57,651 nt of DNA, taken from positions 1 through 57,651 of the forward strand of contig NZ_MSZZ01000062.1 of NCBI RefSeq assembly GCF_002093975.1, written 5' to 3'. Source of the DNA: Thermoactinospora rubra (GTDB lineage: Bacteria > Actinomycetota > Actinomycetes > Streptosporangiales > Streptosporangiaceae). The notes under the pieces were generated by a model. It worked only from the letters and a program-made list of their open reading frames with translations, ran no database searches and had not been told where the DNA came from. The position numbers and the translations under genes were made by a program. This document shows, piece after piece, positions 57,582-57,651 of this stretch (position 1 is its first letter; each line of letters begins with the position of its first letter).

Positions 57582-57651
57582 TAAGGTAGAGGGGTTGCCC
57601 GGAAACGGGATCCGCCGATTTGACAGTGGTCGGGGCGGCGGAAAGAATGGC
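57582..57651 (+). promoter_or_regulatory. Strong promoter elements pointing out of the window
   Basis: TTGACA (57620-57625) and AAGAAT (57643-57648) are separated by 17 bp, close to consensus. A second -10-like TAAGGT lies upstream at 57582-57587, followed by GGGGTTGCCCGGAAACGGG. Tandem promoters with this kind of leader are typical of actinobacterial rRNA operons, but the transcribed gene is outside the window. The rest of 57443-57651 holds no coding sequence I can support. Confidence 0.55.

Overview
The window is high-GC actinobacterial DNA. The gene set points to the Streptosporangiales (a Nonomuraea-like organism), which is an inference: BldC, DUF3073, DUF397/DUF6879/XRE modules, an actinobacterial-type guanidine-III riboswitch, and a Val/Leu dehydrogenase next to bldC and the pur genes, as in Streptomyces. 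Coding density is about 90%. GTG/TTG starts and 4-bp stop/start overlaps are frequent. I saw no tRNA or rRNA genes, insertion sequences, CRISPR arrays or phage genes.

Layout. 0.2-3.3 kb is an accessory-looking patch of small proteins: an orphan small ORF, DUF6879 and XRE-DUF5753 genes in one operon, two coupled unknown ORFs, a DUF397 protein and a further unknown. 3.4-5.2 kb (minus) carries lpd and a tautomerase-like protein. pyrD follows at 5.3 kb. 6.4-9.1 kb (minus) is a cell-wall set: small protein, N-acetylmuramoyl-L-alanine amidase, GH20 hexosaminidase. 9.2-11.1 kb has divergent LacI and TetR regulators. 11.2-21.7 kb is a conserved actinobacterial core: bldC, a conserved hypothetical, Val/Leu dehydrogenase, DUF3073, purM, purF, a MarR/SDR pair, a DUF4190 membrane protein, a sterol-carrier-like protein and a PhoX-type phosphatase.

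21.7-31.1 kb is a transport and regulation region: an ABC exporter behind a SoxR/MerR-type promoter, a divergent MFS exporter/TetR pair with repeated operator half-sites and a coupled MTHFR-like gene, and a four-gene minus-strand run of membrane nucleotide cyclase, Crp/Fnr regulator, MFS transporter and VOC protein. 31.2-36.3 kb holds purL, purQ, an anti-sigma-factor-like kinase, purS and a membrane glycosyltransferase. 36.6-40.0 kb is the E1-alpha/E1-beta/E2 operon of a pyruvate or branched-chain 2-oxoacid dehydrogenase, whose E3 could be the Lpd at 3.5 kb. 40.1-46.8 kb has a Dabb protein, MBL hydrolase, DUF6458, FadE5-type acyl-CoA dehydrogenase, methyltransferase, a guanidine-III riboswitch plus SMR exporter, a VOC protein, a membrane protein and a tandem GNAT. 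46.8-57.4 kb has a molybdopterin oxidoreductase, two M28 peptidases, a large membrane protein with a kinase-like middle domain, an aldo/keto reductase and oligopeptidase B. The right edge carries strong promoter elements pointing out of the window, possibly those of an rRNA operon.

Most notable non-coding signals: the guanidine-III riboswitch with a visible RBS-sequestering alternative stem (44468-44525), a SoxR-box promoter with 19-bp spacer (21740-21770), 11-bp-phased PHO-box-like repeats before phoX (19615-19658), a MarR operator (17590-17615), TetR half-site repeats (25054-25102), and two 12-bp palindromes before fadE (43558-43597).
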